Source: CAYZXK01 sp964482395 (GTDB lineage: Bacteria; Planctomycetota; Phycisphaerae; UBA1845; Fen-1342). Taken from it: a stretch of DNA of 49,391 nucleotides. Positions 33,835-43,303 of this stretch are shown here, piece by piece. Positions within the stretch are counted from its first letter, which is position 1, and every line of letters starts with the position of its first letter. Position numbers and translations under genes: made by a program. The DNA lies in contig CAYZXK010000130.1 in assembly GCA_964482395.1 (NCBI GenBank), positions 1-49,391 on the forward strand, given 5' to 3'. The notes below the pieces were generated by a model. That model saw only the letters and a program-made list of their open reading frames with translations. It was not told where the DNA came from and ran no database searches.

Positions 33835-35835
33835 ATGAGTGACACTAGACTAAAACCTGGCGGCCGGGCCCGGCGCCCCGGCACCCAAGTTCGGGCCGGC
33901 TTTCGGCGTCGCAAACTGCTGCTGGGGCTGGTGGCAACGGGGATTGTGGCGACGGGGCTGGCGACCCTGCGTTTCGCAGGGCGGCTGAAAGGGACGGACC
34001 GTCCGCGGAACGTCCTGCTGATCACCATGGACACCACCCGGGCCGACTACCTGGGTTGTTATGGGGCGGTGAGCGCCAGGACGCCGAACATCGATCGCCT
34101 GGCCCGTGAGGGCACCCTCTTTGCTCGGTGCAGTACATGTTCGCCGCTCACACTCCCCTCGCACTCCAGCATCCTGACCGGGCTGTACCCGTACGTGCAC
34201 GGGGCCCGGCTCAACGGAACCGGAAGGCTGGCGGAGGTTAACATCACCCTGGCCGAAACGCTGCGAGAGGCCGGGTACGCCACCCAGGCCACGGTCGCCA
34301 GCTTCGTGCTCAACAAGCAGTTCGGGACCGCACAGGGCTTCGATGTCTACCATGACGTGGTCCCCACCGCGGGCGGCGAACCGTTAATGGCCGAGCGAAA
34401 GGGCATTGAGATCGGCGACGACGCGATCCAGATGCTTCGAGCGCTGTCCGGCCGACCATTCTTCCTCTGGGTGCACTTCTATGACCCGCACTTCCCGTAC
34501 GAGTCGCCGCGGGTCGATGACATCCTCTCGCCGGCAGCCTACGCGGACGAAATCACCCTCATGGACAGCCAGATCGGCCGGTTGCTGGAGGAACTCAAGA
34601 GGCTCGGCCGGGACCGCGACACCCTGGTGGTGGCGGTCGCGGACCACGGCGAAGGGCTCAACCAGCACGAAGAATGGAAGCACGGGTATTTTCTGTACCA
34701 GACGACTCTGCACACGGCCCTGCTGATGCGCTGCCCGGGCACGATCCCGGCCGGCAAGCTCATTTCGGCTCAGGTCCGCACCATCGACATCGCTCCTACG
34801 ATCTTGGATCTGCTGGGGCTGCCGCCCTGGGACCACGCTCAGGGGGTGAGCCTGCGTCCGCTGATTACCGGACAACAACCGGATCCTAAACTGGCCGCTT
34901 ATGGGGAGACATTCCTGGCTCAGGTCGAGTACGGGCTGTCACAGTTGCGGAGCCTCACGCTCGGCGGCTGGAAGTACATATGGTCGCCCAAGCCGGAACT
35001 CTACGACCTGGTGAACGACCCGCAGGAGACGGAGAATCTGGCGGCGCGGGAGGCGGAGCGGGCCGCGCGGCTTCATGAGCAGTTGCGGCAGTTGATCGCC
35101 GAAGCTCCCCCGCCCCCGACCGTGGACCAGACCACCAGCAGCTTGACCGGCCAGGAGCTGGCCCGGCTGGAGTCCCTGGGGTACGTCGGAGGTCGGGGCG
35201 GACAAGCGGTCGGGGGAACTGAGCTGGACCGGTTCGAGCCGCGAGGCGGCAACCCGCAGGACTTCGCTCGCTCGTTCAAGCTGGTCTCATGGGAATTCCC
35301 GCAACTGCTCAAGAGCGGCCAGCACAAGCGGGCCGAGATGCTGGTGCGGCAACTGATGGAAACCATGCCCGAGGCGGCCTATCTGCCCGCCTACCTGGGC
35401 ACGGTCCTGCTCCTGCAAGGCCGGAACCGTGAGGCCGAGGAGGCGTTTCAGAAAGCCGTCTCGCTGGCCCCGGATGACTACCTGGTCCGCATGAAGTATG
35501 GGGGGTTTCTCCGGAAGACAGAGCGGCCCGCGGATGCCCTGGCCCAGTTCGAGGCGGTGCTGGAGCGCTATCCAGACGACGTGGAGGCCCTGAAGCAGGC
35601 CGCCCTGGCCCTGGCTACGCTGGGGCGCCTGGAGGCGGCGGAGGCCAACCTGCGCCGGGCTCTGGAGATCGAGCCGCGCAGCGCTCCAGTCCTGCGGGTG
35701 CTGGCCCTGATCTACGAAGATCAGAAGCGCCTGCCGGAAGCTTTACAATACCTTGATCAGGCCCTGGCCATCGATCCGGACTTCCGCGAGTGTCAGGAGG
35801 ACCGCCGACGGGTGGGCCAGAAACTGGGCCGGTAG
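33835..35835 (+). CDS. Membrane-anchored sulfatase-fold/TPR protein, paralog 3
   Basis: The 666-residue paralog has a basic tail, an anchor (about 27-45), a catalytic domain with Asp66 (LLITMDTTRAD) and Thr106 (PLTLPSHSSILTG), VAVADHGEG for the second metal site, the LESLGYVG linker, then TPRs to the end. Wording around the active site is closest to paralog 4. The ATG at 33835 begins at the same distance from the anchor as in the other copies; its ribosome site is weak, and an AAGGAG sits too far upstream (33797-33802). The longer open frame upstream overlaps cheB antisense and is rejected. Confidence 0.85.
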   Translation: MSDTRLKPGGRARRPGTQVRAGFRRRKLLLGLVATGIVATGLATLRFAGRLKGTDRPRNVLLITMDTTRADYLGCYGAVSARTPNIDRLAREGTLFARCSTCSPLTLPSHSSILTGLYPYVHGARLNGTGRLAEVNITLAETLREAGYATQATVASFVLNKQFGTAQGFDVYHDVVPTAGGEPLMAERKGIEIGDDAIQMLRALSGRPFFLWVHFYDPHFPYESPRVDDILSPAAYADEITLMDSQIGRLLEELKRLGRDRDTLVVAVADHGEGLNQHEEWKHGYFLYQTTLHTALLMRCPGTIPAGKLISAQVRTIDIAPTILDLLGLPPWDHAQGVSLRPLITGQQPDPKLAAYGETFLAQVEYGLSQLRSLTLGGWKYIWSPKPELYDLVNDPQETENLAAREAERAARLHEQLRQLIAEAPPPPTVDQTTSSLTGQELARLESLGYVGGRGGQAVGGTELDRFEPRGGNPQDFARSFKLVSWEFPQLLKSGQHKRAEMLVRQLMETMPEAAYLPAYLGTVLLLQGRNREAEEAFQKAVSLAPDDYLVRMKYGGFLRKTERPADALAQFEAVLERYPDDVEALKQAALALATLGRLEAAEANLRRALEIEPRSAPVLRVLALIYEDQKRLPEALQYLDQALAIDPDFRECQEDRRRVGQKLGR

Positions 35836-35845
35836 CGGTGCGGGC

Positions 35846-37855
35846 ATGAGAACTTCCAACCCACGGGGCAGCGATGGCGGAACTGGGTCGGATGGGGCTG
35901 CACGCCGGCGCCGGCCGATCGGCCGATGGGTTGCAATACCGGTCATCGTCGGGGTGGCGTTGGCGGGGCTGGTGGCAAGCCGCTGGTCCGCCCGGCCGCA
36001 GGACCGGCCCAGGCCGCGCAACGTGCTGCTCATCACGCTGGATACCACCCGGACCGACCATTTGGGGTGCTTCGGCGGGACCACCGCGCAGACTCCCAAC
36101 CTCGACCGGCTGGCTCGCGAGGGAACCATCTTCACCCGCTGCACAACCTGCTCGCCGCTGACCCTGCCCTCCCATTCCAGCATCATGACCGGCCTGTACC
36201 CTTACGCGCACGGAGCCCGGCAGAACGGAATCGGCCGACTGGCCACCGCGAATCTGACGCTGGCCGAAGTCCTCAAGGCGGCCGGCTTCACCACCCAGGC
36301 CACGGTCGCCGCTTTCGTGCTCAACCGCGAGTTCGGAATCGACCAGGGCTTCGAGGTCTACCACGACGTGGTGCCGCCCACCACCGGCGAAAGCCCGCTC
36401 AGTGCCGAACGCAAAGGGGACGAGGTCTGTGACGATGCCATCGGGATGCTTTCCGAGCTGGCGACCGGCGGGCGCTTCTTTCTGTGGGTCCATTTTTACG
36501 ATCCGCACTACCCCTATGAATCCAAGCGGATTCAGGATCCCTTCTCGCCCATCGCCTACGCCGACGAGGTGACTTTCATGGATGCCCAGATCGGGCGGCT
36601 GATGGAGCATCTCAAACGGCTCGGTCGCGAGGCGGATACGCTGGTGGTCGTGGTGTCCGACCACGGCGAGGGCCTGGGAGAACACGACGAGCTGACGCAC
36701 GGGTACCTGCTGTACGAGCCCACGGTCCATGTGCCGCTGCTGATGCGCTGCCCGGGGATCATCCCGGCCGGAAAGGCGGTCAGCGCTCAGGTCGGCACGA
36801 TCGACATCGCCCCCACGATCCTCGAACTTATGGGTTGTGCGCCCCTGGAATCGGCGCAGGGAGTCAGCCTGGTCCCGCTGCTGGATGGCCGGCAGACCGA
36901 CCTCAAGCTGAGCATTTACAGCGAGACCTTCGATGCCCAGATCGAGTACGGGCTGTCGCAACTGCGCAGCCTGTCGACCGGCCGGTGGAAATACATCCTG
37001 GCCCCCACGCCTGAGCTTTACGACCTGCCGGCCGATCCACGTGAAACGCGCAATCTGGCCGGGCAGCAGCCTGAGCTGGCATCCGAGCTGCGCCGCCAGT
37101 TGCGCCAGCTCATCGCCGACGCTCCGCCTCCGCCTCCGCCCGATCAGACTACCGCCGGGCCAACCGGGGAGGTGGTCCGACAGCTCGAATCCCTGGGCTA
37201 CGTCGGACAGCCGGTGAGGTTCACGGAGGAGGGCGTCACCGAGCTGGACCGGTTCGAACCGGTCGGCGGGGACCCCAAAGACTGTGCCCACCTGTTCCGG
37301 CTGATGGCCCGGGAGTTCCCGCAGATGATAAGCAGTGGGCAGTTCGCCCAGGCCGAGTCCCTGCTGCGCCAGATGATCCAGGCCATGCCGAATACGCCCC
37401 GGCTGCGAACCCACCTGGCGCGGGTGTTGAACTCGCAAGGACGGACGGAGGAGGCCACCCAGGCATTCCAGGAGGCGGTCCGGCTGGCCCCAGATGACCC
37501 GGATGTGCGTCGCAAGTACGGCACATTCCTGTCGCGGGTCGGCCGTTATCAAGAAGCCCTCGAACAGTTCGACTGGGTGCTGTCCAGGCTGCCCAACGAC
37601 ACTTTCACGCTGGAGGAGGCGGCCCGGGCCCTGGAGGCGATGGGCAAGCTCGAGCTGGCCGAACAGCGGGTACGCATCGGGCTGGAAATCGAGCCGCGCA
37701 GTGCCCGGCTGCTATGGTTTCTGGGCAACCTGGTCCGGCAGCAGGGGCGGCTATCGGAGGCGATCCAACATTATCGGGCCGCTCTGGAGATCGACCCGGG
37801 CTTCAAGGAGTGTCAGAGGAGCCTGAACCAGGCCGAGCAGGAACTCGGTCCGTAG
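35846..37855 (+). CDS. Membrane-anchored sulfatase-fold/TPR protein, paralog 4
   Basis: The 669-residue paralog lies 10 bases after paralog 3. It has a basic tail, an anchor (about 25-45), Asp66 in LLITLDTTRTD, Thr106 in PLTLPSHSSIMTG, VVVSDHGEG, the LESLGYVG linker, TELDRFEPVGGDPKD, and TPR repeats. Differences from paralog 1 are mostly outside the active site, so the four copies may share chemistry and differ in partner or substrate recognition. The TPRs follow the catalytic domain, on the same side of the membrane, presumably the periplasm. Confidence 0.87.
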   Translation: MRTSNPRGSDGGTGSDGAARRRRPIGRWVAIPVIVGVALAGLVASRWSARPQDRPRPRNVLLITLDTTRTDHLGCFGGTTAQTPNLDRLAREGTIFTRCTTCSPLTLPSHSSIMTGLYPYAHGARQNGIGRLATANLTLAEVLKAAGFTTQATVAAFVLNREFGIDQGFEVYHDVVPPTTGESPLSAERKGDEVCDDAIGMLSELATGGRFFLWVHFYDPHYPYESKRIQDPFSPIAYADEVTFMDAQIGRLMEHLKRLGREADTLVVVVSDHGEGLGEHDELTHGYLLYEPTVHVPLLMRCPGIIPAGKAVSAQVGTIDIAPTILELMGCAPLESAQGVSLVPLLDGRQTDLKLSIYSETFDAQIEYGLSQLRSLSTGRWKYILAPTPELYDLPADPRETRNLAGQQPELASELRRQLRQLIADAPPPPPPDQTTAGPTGEVVRQLESLGYVGQPVRFTEEGVTELDRFEPVGGDPKDCAHLFRLMAREFPQMISSGQFAQAESLLRQMIQAMPNTPRLRTHLARVLNSQGRTEEATQAFQEAVRLAPDDPDVRRKYGTFLSRVGRYQEALEQFDWVLSRLPNDTFTLEEAARALEAMGKLELAEQRVRIGLEIEPRSARLLWFLGNLVRQQGRLSEAIQHYRAALEIDPGFKECQRSLNQAEQELGP

Positions 37856-37873
37856 CGGGACGCTGCCCGCGGC

Positions 37874-39796
37874 TCATTCCCCTCGGGCCAGGTAGATGGC
37901 CTGGGAAGCGTCGGACATCACGGCCCGGAACACAAGCTGGTCGGCATCGTTGAGCATTCCGGACCGGCCGGGGCGATCGCGCTCCGGGCCAGTGATGGTC
38001 TGGATGTCCGCGATGCCGGCGGGGATACCGAGGCGGACGTCGGCCACCACCAGCAACCGGGCGGTGGTCCAAAAGGCCAAGCCCTTCTGGCCGTCGCCGG
38101 TATAGGCCAGGACGGCCCGTCCATAATTGTTGATCGAGCCGCCCGTGTCGGACCAGACCAGCGTCACGCCATAGAGGCTGACCGGCAAATTGGTGGTCAC
38201 GGGCACCAGGCTGTCAGTGGTAGCTATGTAGGGCGTGCCCCCGGCTAGGATCCCGACCTGGCCGTCGTCATTGACGCCGGTGAGCATCGCGGTGGCCGGT
38301 GTGCTGCTGGGACCATACAGCACGGTCCACTTGCCGGCGTCCCAGTCCCACATCAGGACCGCGGGGTTGGTGGTGCCGGCGACCGTGAGCTTGCCGGCTA
38401 TGGCGATGTGCCCAGCCGGTCCGATCGCGAAGCCGTAACCCAGCGATGGGCTGCGCGGCGCCACCCGGGCACCGGCCGCCAGCCCCGGCCACGATGGGTT
38501 GGTGCGATTGTCGATGACCCGGTAGGCGGTCCCATCGTGCAGGAGGTATACGCCCTGGCTGGCGCCGGAGCTGCCGGAGGCGAAGGCGCCGCGAAACAGC
38601 ATGTCGCCGTCCGCGTTCAGGGTCGTGAGGGGCGAAATACTCGTGAAATAGGCGCTGGCAGGCTGATCCGGCACGACCCCGGTGGTCTTGGTGCTGTCCG
38701 AAGCGATGAGGGTAACCGTGGTCCCGTTGCTGGTAAACACCCCGTTCTTCTCGATGATGAACCGCTCCAGCCCCTCGCCCTCGGTACTGATGTAAGTGTA
38801 ATTCATGCCGAAGATGGCCAGGCCATCGTCGCTGACGCCGGGCAAGCTGACCGAGTTCGCCTGAAATGAGGGGCCGCTGCTTCCCTCGGACACATCCGGG
38901 AAGGTGTGGGCAACCTGCTCCCAGTCGGCGACGCGGACGAAGCTGCCGTCCGTGACTCGCCAGCGATAGACGCCCATCCGGGCGTTGCCCGCCGGGCCGC
39001 TGGCCGGGATGATCTCGGAAACGAAGAGGAGTCGGTTGCCGCCGGCCCAGCTCAGATCGAAAGTGAGGGGGTCATTGGTACCGCTGTGGCCGAAGTAGTG
39101 TGGGGTGCTCGGTCCAGGCACTACTCCGGCGGTGTTGGGGTCATTGTCCAGGACACGCTGGGTGGTCTGCCCATTCCAGACGTACAGGCCGGCATCTCCA
39201 CGGGCCTGCAAGCCGCGATAAGTAGCCCAGAAGGCCACCCGTCCCTGAGCGTCGATGACCGGGTTGCCGAAGGCGACGAAGCCGACGGTGTCCGGCTGAC
39301 CGGGGACGTGCTGGCCGGTCTTGGCGATCTGGGTGAGGGAGATGGCAGTAGGTGGAGGCGGAGGCTGGGTGGATCCGCCGCTACTGCCACCATTGTTTCC
39401 GCCGCCGCTGCCTGAACCGTTGTTAGTGGACCCGCCGCCGGAGCCGCTGCCCGAGCCGCCGTTTGTGGATCCGCCCCCAGACCCCCCGCTGCCTGAACCG
39501 TTATCAGTTGAGCCGCCGGTGCCGTCACCGTTGGTGTCGGTGCCGGTGCCGTCACCGTTGGTGTCGGTGGAGCCGCCATTGTCGGTCTGGCCGCCGGAGT
39601 TGGTTCCATCGGCATTGCCATCGGCGGTGCCGTTGCCCTGGTTGTTGCCATCGGTGGTGCCGCCGTTGTCGGTCTGGCCGCCGGTATTCCCGCCGTCATC
39701 TGGCCTGGGCGGGCAACCGCCACTGAAGATGAATAACCCGGTCAGGACCAGCAGAATGTACCAGGTCCAGCGGCTGATAAGGTTGGGGGTCGTCAT
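37874..39796 (-). CDS. Lipoprotein with low-complexity linker and NxxGxxxAF-type repeats
   Basis: The 640-residue protein has a signal peptide ending in FSGGC (possible lipobox), a linker of about 110 residues of Gly, Asn, Thr, Ser and Asp, a short Pro run, and a C-terminal part with repeated units of the NxxGxxxAF type. Examples are DAQGRVAFWA, NADGDMLFRGAF, NDDGQVGILA, NNYGRAVLAY and NDADQLVFRA. Such repeats form beta-propeller-like surface domains in planctomycetes. GGAGATG lies eight bases before the ATG. Its function is probably surface attachment or binding; no catalytic motif is seen. Confidence 0.8.
   Translation of the reverse strand: MTTPNLISRWTWYILLVLTGLFIFSGGCPPRPDDGGNTGGQTDNGGTTDGNNQGNGTADGNADGTNSGGQTDNGGSTDTNGDGTGTDTNGDGTGGSTDNGSGSGGSGGGSTNGGSGSGSGGGSTNNGSGSGGGNNGGSSGGSTQPPPPPTAISLTQIAKTGQHVPGQPDTVGFVAFGNPVIDAQGRVAFWATYRGLQARGDAGLYVWNGQTTQRVLDNDPNTAGVVPGPSTPHYFGHSGTNDPLTFDLSWAGGNRLLFVSEIIPASGPAGNARMGVYRWRVTDGSFVRVADWEQVAHTFPDVSEGSSGPSFQANSVSLPGVSDDGLAIFGMNYTYISTEGEGLERFIIEKNGVFTSNGTTVTLIASDSTKTTGVVPDQPASAYFTSISPLTTLNADGDMLFRGAFASGSSGASQGVYLLHDGTAYRVIDNRTNPSWPGLAAGARVAPRSPSLGYGFAIGPAGHIAIAGKLTVAGTTNPAVLMWDWDAGKWTVLYGPSSTPATAMLTGVNDDGQVGILAGGTPYIATTDSLVPVTTNLPVSLYGVTLVWSDTGGSINNYGRAVLAYTGDGQKGLAFWTTARLLVVADVRLGIPAGIADIQTITGPERDRPGRSGMLNDADQLVFRAVMSDASQAIYLARGE
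39515..39568. repeat. Tandem duplication of a 27-base unit in the lipoprotein linker
   Basis: Bases 39515-39541 and 39542-39568 are identical. The unit is nine codons, so copy-number change keeps the frame and lengthens the Thr-Asp-Asn-Gly linker. A related longer unit recurs near 39574 and 39661. This is a likely site of length variation between strains and of assembly error. Confidence 0.9.
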
Positions 39797-40135
39797 GCCG
39801 GCATCTCCGTGGTCAGTACGCCGACAGCCACTGAGGGACTGAATACTGCGCACTTTAAGTCTACGCTCGTGGTCAATCATCGGCAAAATTGGGCAGCAAC
39901 GGCGGCCGGGCCTGCGTACGCGGATCCGGTTACCGGACCAGGCGGGGCGAGGGTGGCTGACGCCACGGCCGCACGAGGTCGGTTGGCCACTCGGCCAGTC
40001 GGGCGATAACATATCCCCCGCCGGCAGTACCGCCCGGACCATCCCGCCCGGCCCGAGACGGTCAGCAGGGACCAAGGGCCGCCAGGTCAGGCACGAGGGG
40101 AGGGTCCAGCTACCGGCTGCCGGGAGGAGAGAGCA
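39797..40135. other. Divergent intergenic region, nothing recognised
   Basis: This 339-base gap separates the lipoprotein and CorC-like genes, which point away from each other, so both promoters should lie here. No convincing -10/-35 pair, RNA gene or terminator was found by eye. The GGAGGAG at the right edge belongs to the CorC-like gene. Confidence 0.5.
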
Positions 40136-41404
40136 TTGCATCTGGCGGCCGGATTACTCCTGATCGCGGCCATATTCTACGTTTCGTTGCTGGCCTGTAG
40201 TTTGCCGGGGCATTCTCGGGCCCGGCTGTCGGAGAAGCTGCCGCTGGATGGCCGGGACAAGTGGCTGGACTGGCTGGATCGGCACGAATGGGAACTGCGG
40301 GCCTTGCTGGGCGTGCTGCGAGCGGCCCTGAGCCTGGGTCTGCTGGCCGGAGTGTGGGCTTGGCATTGCGGGGCGTCGCGGACGCCGGTCGAACTCGGTA
40401 GCCTGGTTTACGCTGGAGCTGTCAGCCTGGTGCTGTTAGCCGCGTTCGGAGTCGCAGTTCCGCATTCGCTGGCGCTGCACGCCGGGGAAACCGTCCTGGC
40501 TCGCAACCTTCATCTTCTGCGGCTGATGCGCTGGGGGCTGTGGCCGGTGGGTCAGGTCTTTCGGGCGATCGAATTCATTGTTCGGCGTCTGCTGGGCAAG
40601 CCGGAGGCTGGAGAGGAAGTCCAGACTCAGCGAGTGGAACGCGAGATTCTGGAGGCCGTGTCGGAGGGGGAGGCGACCGGGGTGGTGGACGAAGACCAGA
40701 AGGAGATGATCGAGTCGGTCTTCGAGCTGGACGAGACCCCGGTCAGCGCGATCATGACCCCGCGGACGGACATCGACGCCGTCCCGGTAGATGCATCCTA
40801 CGAGCAGGTCCGCCAGACCATATTGCGGAGCGGCCATTCGCGAATCCCGGTCTACGAAGGCTCGGTTGATCACGTAGTGGGAGTGCTTTACGCCAAGGAC
40901 CTCCTGCGACTGAACCCCAACGAGCCTTTCGATCCCCGGACGATCATGCGGACCGTGCCGTACGTGCCGGAGGGCAAGACGCTCGACGAGTTGCTGGCCG
41001 AGTTCCGCGCCACCAAGGTGCACATCGCGATCGTGCTGGACGAATATGGGGGGACCGCCGGCCTGGCCACCATCGAGGATATCCTCGAAGAGCTGGTCGG
41101 CGAGATCGACGATGAATATGACCAGCAGCCGCCACCGGCGATCAACCGCATCGATGCCAGCACGCTGGAGGTGGATGCGCGGGTACACGTCAGCGAGATC
41201 AACGCCGAACTGGGGACCGAGCTTCCGCAGGAGGACGACTACGAAACCATCGGCGGATTCGTCTTCGCGACACTCGGCAGAATCCCCACCACCGGCGAGC
41301 AGCTCCAGCACGGAAATCTGCGTTTGACGGTGGTCGATGCCGAGCCCCGACGGATAAAGCGGCTACGCATCCAGGTCCAGCCGGACCACACCCCGGGGCA
41401 GTAG
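40136..41404 (+). CDS. CorC/HlyC-type CBS-domain membrane protein (CNNM/DUF21 family)
   Basis: The 422-residue protein has an N-terminal membrane region with three or four hydrophobic segments (DUF21-like but divergent), a CBS pair (about 200-320; IMTPRTDIDAV, SRIPVYEGS, VHIAIVLDEYGGTAGLATIEDILEE in parts) and a C-terminal CorC_HlyC domain (ETIGGFVFATLGRIP). The family takes part in magnesium or cobalt efflux or resistance. It starts with TTG at 40136; the strong GGAGGAG eight bases upstream decides this start. Confidence 0.88.
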   Translation: MHLAAGLLLIAAIFYVSLLACSLPGHSRARLSEKLPLDGRDKWLDWLDRHEWELRALLGVLRAALSLGLLAGVWAWHCGASRTPVELGSLVYAGAVSLVLLAAFGVAVPHSLALHAGETVLARNLHLLRLMRWGLWPVGQVFRAIEFIVRRLLGKPEAGEEVQTQRVEREILEAVSEGEATGVVDEDQKEMIESVFELDETPVSAIMTPRTDIDAVPVDASYEQVRQTILRSGHSRIPVYEGSVDHVVGVLYAKDLLRLNPNEPFDPRTIMRTVPYVPEGKTLDELLAEFRATKVHIAIVLDEYGGTAGLATIEDILEELVGEIDDEYDQQPPPAINRIDASTLEVDARVHVSEINAELGTELPQEDDYETIGGFVFATLGRIPTTGEQLQHGNLRLTVVDAEPRRIKRLRIQVQPDHTPGQ

Positions 41405-41645
41405 CCGAGCGGTCGGCCCGAGGCACAAGTCCCGGCCGGCCGCCCAGAGAACCGCCGGACGCCGACGTCTGCCACCGCCGGGCGTGCGGGCCGGGCGTTC
41501 TTGCCGGTACGATGGCAGATTCACGCCGCGGAGGTCCGGCGCTGCGGCGTGCGTGGGGCTCCAACCGAACCACCACGTCCAGCACCCCGAGCGTGAGCGA
41601 CGGGCCAACGCTCCGGGCGTCGCGCTGGAGTCGGAAGTGCGGGCG

Positions 41646-42239
41646 TCACTGGATCTCGGGCGGGCCGCGGAAAGCTGCCGGCGGGCCTAAGACCTCGCCG
41701 AGCACGAAACCGGCCTGAAGAGCCGTGCGGTCGTGGAGGAGCTGGTCGAGCCGGACGCGAACCCCAATCGGCTGCGGATTCGGCTCGCTTGCCGGCATAG
41801 TCCGCAAGGGACGCCCCCCGCCGATCGCGGTCCCAACATCCAGCGACGCCAGAGTGCCGCTCGGAATTCGCGGCTGGCTCGGCCCCGCAGCCGGCATTGG
41901 TCGAGGCACCCGGGGGGACTTCACCTGCCGGGCGGTCGGGACGGCCACCGGCGGCGCAGGGGAAGGACGATCCGCAGGGCCTCGGCTGACGCGAGAGGCG
42001 TCGTCGCCGCCAGACGGACCGCGCCGCGGGCCTGGCTGGGCAGATTCCGGTCGGGCGATGGGCGACGGCTGGCGCCGCGGCTCTGGCAAGCCCCGTCCTT
42101 TCCGCTCGCCCCGGCGTTTTTGCAGGCGGTTGAGGAGGTTTCCGATTACCGTTATGACCGCAACGACGATGATGGCCCAGAGCTGGGCCTCATCCTGGGC
42201 CTCCCTGGCGGCCAACAATAATAACTTATTCGCTAGCAT
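41646..42239 (-). CDS. Small membrane protein with Pro/Arg-rich linker, floA operon
   Basis: The 197-residue protein has one membrane segment (about 19-38, LWAIIVVAVITVIGNLL), a long Pro/Arg/Ser-rich disordered middle, and a short C-terminal segment LHDRTALQAGFVLGEVLGPP. That tail is similar to the conserved end of many planctomycete hypothetical proteins next to flotillin genes. It begins 8 bases after the floA stop. It has no enzymatic motif; a scaffold or membrane-domain accessory role is possible. The ribosome site is weak. Confidence 0.65.
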   Translation of the reverse strand: MLANKLLLLAAREAQDEAQLWAIIVVAVITVIGNLLNRLQKRRGERKGRGLPEPRRQPSPIARPESAQPGPRRGPSGGDDASRVSRGPADRPSPAPPVAVPTARQVKSPRVPRPMPAAGPSQPRIPSGTLASLDVGTAIGGGRPLRTMPASEPNPQPIGVRVRLDQLLHDRTALQAGFVLGEVLGPPAAFRGPPEIQ

Positions 42240-42247
42240 GTTTGGGA

Positions 42248-43270
42248 CTAGGCGCCGTGCCCGCCGGTCCCCGCCCCAGGCGGACTGGCCGGTCCGCCGA
42301 TCTGCTCACGCATCCGGGTGTCGGCCTGGATATTGCGCAGGCGGTAGTAATCCATGATCCCGAGGTTGCCGGCCCGGAACGCCTCGGCAATGGCCTTGGG
42401 GATTTCAGCCTCGGCCAAAACCACCTTGGCCCGGTTCTCCTGGACCAGGGCGAGCATCTCCTGCTCGCGGGCCCGGGCCATCGCGAACTGCTTTTCGGCC
42501 TCGGCCTGGAAGCGTTTCTTGTCAGCCTCGGCCTGGTCAGCCTGAAGTCTCGCCCCGATGTTGTCGCCGACGTCAACGTCGGCGATGTCGATGGAGAGGA
42601 TTTCAAAAGCCGTACCGGCATCCAGCCCCTTGGCCAGCACGGTCTTGGAAATCTTGTCGGGCTGCTCCAGGACCTCCTTGTGGGTCTCCGAAGCACCGAT
42701 GGCAGCCACAATGCCCTCGCCTACGCGGGCGATGACGGTCTCTTCAGTGGCTCCGCCGACCAGCCGGTGGATGTTGGTCCGCACGGTGACCCGGGCCTTG
42801 ACCTTGAGCTGGATGCCGTTCTTGGCGACGCCATCGATGGTTGCCCGGCCGGCAGCCGGGTTCGGGGCATCGATGACCTTGGGGTTCACGCTGGTGTTGA
42901 CGGCATCCACGATGTCCCGACCGGCCAGGTCGATCGCACAGGCGGTTCGGAAATCCAGCGGAATCTTGGCTCGCTGGGCCGAGATCAGAGCCTTGACCAC
43001 GTTTGGAACCCGACCCCGGGCCAGATAGTGTGATTCCAGATCAGTGGTGGTGATGTCGGTCAGCCCGGCTTTCCAGGCCTGAATCTTAGCATCGACGATC
43101 AGATTGTTGTTCACCCCCCGCAGCCACATTCCGATCAGTTCGCCCATGCTCACCTTGGCCCGCGCCGACCAGGCCCTCACGTACAGCCGCCCAAAGTTAA
43201 GCGCCAGCAGGAAGACCACCAGCAGGGCGATGCCCGCGATGATGCCGATACCGATAACCCATGGACTCAT
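42248..43270 (-). CDS. floA: Flotillin-like protein FloA
   Basis: The 340-residue protein has one N-terminal membrane segment (about 5-27), an SPFH-type domain starting with VNNNLIVDAKIQAWKAG, and a C-terminal Ala/Glu-rich helical region with AEADKKRFQAEAEKQFAM. This is the FloA/YqfA layout. Flotillins organise ordered membrane microdomains. It follows the NfeD-type protease gene by 33 bases, the typical bacterial pairing, and precedes a small membrane protein. Confidence 0.93.
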   Translation of the reverse strand: MSPWVIGIGIIAGIALLVVFLLALNFGRLYVRAWSARAKVSMGELIGMWLRGVNNNLIVDAKIQAWKAGLTDITTTDLESHYLARGRVPNVVKALISAQRAKIPLDFRTACAIDLAGRDIVDAVNTSVNPKVIDAPNPAAGRATIDGVAKNGIQLKVKARVTVRTNIHRLVGGATEETVIARVGEGIVAAIGASETHKEVLEQPDKISKTVLAKGLDAGTAFEILSIDIADVDVGDNIGARLQADQAEADKKRFQAEAEKQFAMARAREQEMLALVQENRAKVVLAEAEIPKAIAEAFRAGNLGIMDYYRLRNIQADTRMREQIGGPASPPGAGTGGHGA

Positions 43271-43303
43271 GACCAGCCCTTTCTGTCTGCGACCCGGGAG
43301 CTG

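Noticed and set aside
38000..39700. Long plus-strand frames opposite the lipoprotein (Pro-rich or Arg/Cys-rich)
   Set aside because: They mirror the low-complexity minus-strand coding sequence and lack starts with ribosome sites.
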